The notes beneath the pieces were generated by a model. It was not told where the DNA came from. It searched no databases and worked only from the letters and a program-made list of their open reading frames with translations. The translations under genes and the position numbers were made by a program. Shown here piece by piece: positions 12,783 to 12,982 of a stretch of 12,982 nt of DNA. Source of the DNA: JBFHIJ01 sp041596515. Lineage in GTDB: Bacteria > Bacteroidota > Ignavibacteria > Kapaibacteriales > UBA2268. Location: assembly GCA_041596515.1 (NCBI GenBank), contig JBFHIJ010000067.1, positions 1-12,982 of the forward strand, written 5' to 3'. Each line of letters starts with the position of its first letter. Position 1 is the stretch's first letter.

Positions 12783-12982
12783 ATGGTTAAGAAGTTTGTT
12801 TGTTTTATATGTTTATATCTATTGGTAATTTTTACATATTCTAATTCTGAAGAATTAGTAAAAATCACAGATATAATGTCACCTGCTAGTTGGTTTGTTG
12901 ATGCTAATATCAGATATGACGGTAATAATGCTTATCTTTTCGGGAGCTATTCGGTTGATGATGAGTATTTTAAAAAAGGTAT
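12783..12982 (+). CDS. Exported protein, N-terminal part, cut by window edge
   Basis: The ATG at 12783 follows a strong TAGGAGG SD by about 6 bases. The frame is open for 66 codons to the window end. Residues 1-20 (MVKKFVCFICLYLLVIFTYS) form a signal peptide, with cleavage likely near SNS/EE. The visible mature part (VKITDIMSPASWFVDANIRYDGNNAYLFGSYSVDDEYF) reads like the first strand of a beta-propeller or BNR-type repeat protein, which would suit a type IX cargo, but the end that would show a sorting domain lies outside. It is the third exported protein in a row and probably belongs to the same unit, though a hairpin separates it from the previous gene. Confidence 0.75.
   Translation, partial: MVKKFVCFICLYLLVIFTYSNSEELVKITDIMSPASWFVDANIRYDGNNAYLFGSYSVDDEYFKKG

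Overview
The window looks like an accessory region of an AT-rich (by eye about one third GC) genome from the Bacteroidota/Chlorobiota (FCB) side of the bacterial tree. The strongest pointer is the 173-aa protein at 12209-12730, which has a signal peptide and a C-terminal type IX secretion (Por) sorting domain. Membrane TPR proteins of the kind at 9113 are also common in that group. Genus-level placement is not possible from sequence reading alone. Many genes here carry recognisable Shine-Dalgarno (SD) sequences (GGAG, AAGGAG, TAGGAGG).

Left part (1-3.8 kb): the N-terminus of an IS30-family transposase runs off the left edge. It is followed by a gene-poor stretch, a minus-strand alpha/beta hydrolase, and a housekeeping pair: cysS (cysteinyl-tRNA synthetase) and, 4 nt later, a Rossmann/DUF2520 protein.

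Middle (3.9-7.1 kb): this is phage-flavoured and partly decayed. It holds a UmuD/LexA-type S24 peptidase without a UmuC partner. Next is a roughly 450-nt non-coding stretch with successive hairpins carrying runs of 5-7 C in their loops, ending in a terminator. Then come the C-terminal part of a tail tape-measure protein that has lost its start, the orphaned ribosome-binding site and start codon of that gene, and a remnant of the gene before it. Reading the other way are an unrecognised 230-aa protein and a small holin-like membrane protein interrupted by a frameshift. A good intrinsic terminator closes this block.

Right part (7.2-13 kb): this is the most interesting region. A CI/Cro-type HTH regulator, a signal-peptide/TPR/transmembrane protein and a small fibronectin-III-like protein form an overlapping three-gene operon. 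A divergent alpha/beta hydrolase lies upstream. Downstream is a second unit of a Cys-rich exported protein, a small T9SS cargo and a third exported protein cut by the window edge. Three pairs of near-identical 16-bp operators (TTGTnC-N4-GnACAA) sit in front of the hydrolase, the HTH operon and the exported-protein unit. Within every pair the two sites start exactly 23 bp apart, as in lambda-type cooperative repressor operators. I infer that the HTH protein controls all three units as one local regulon, joining cytoplasmic, membrane and exported proteins. I do not recognise this combination as a described system.
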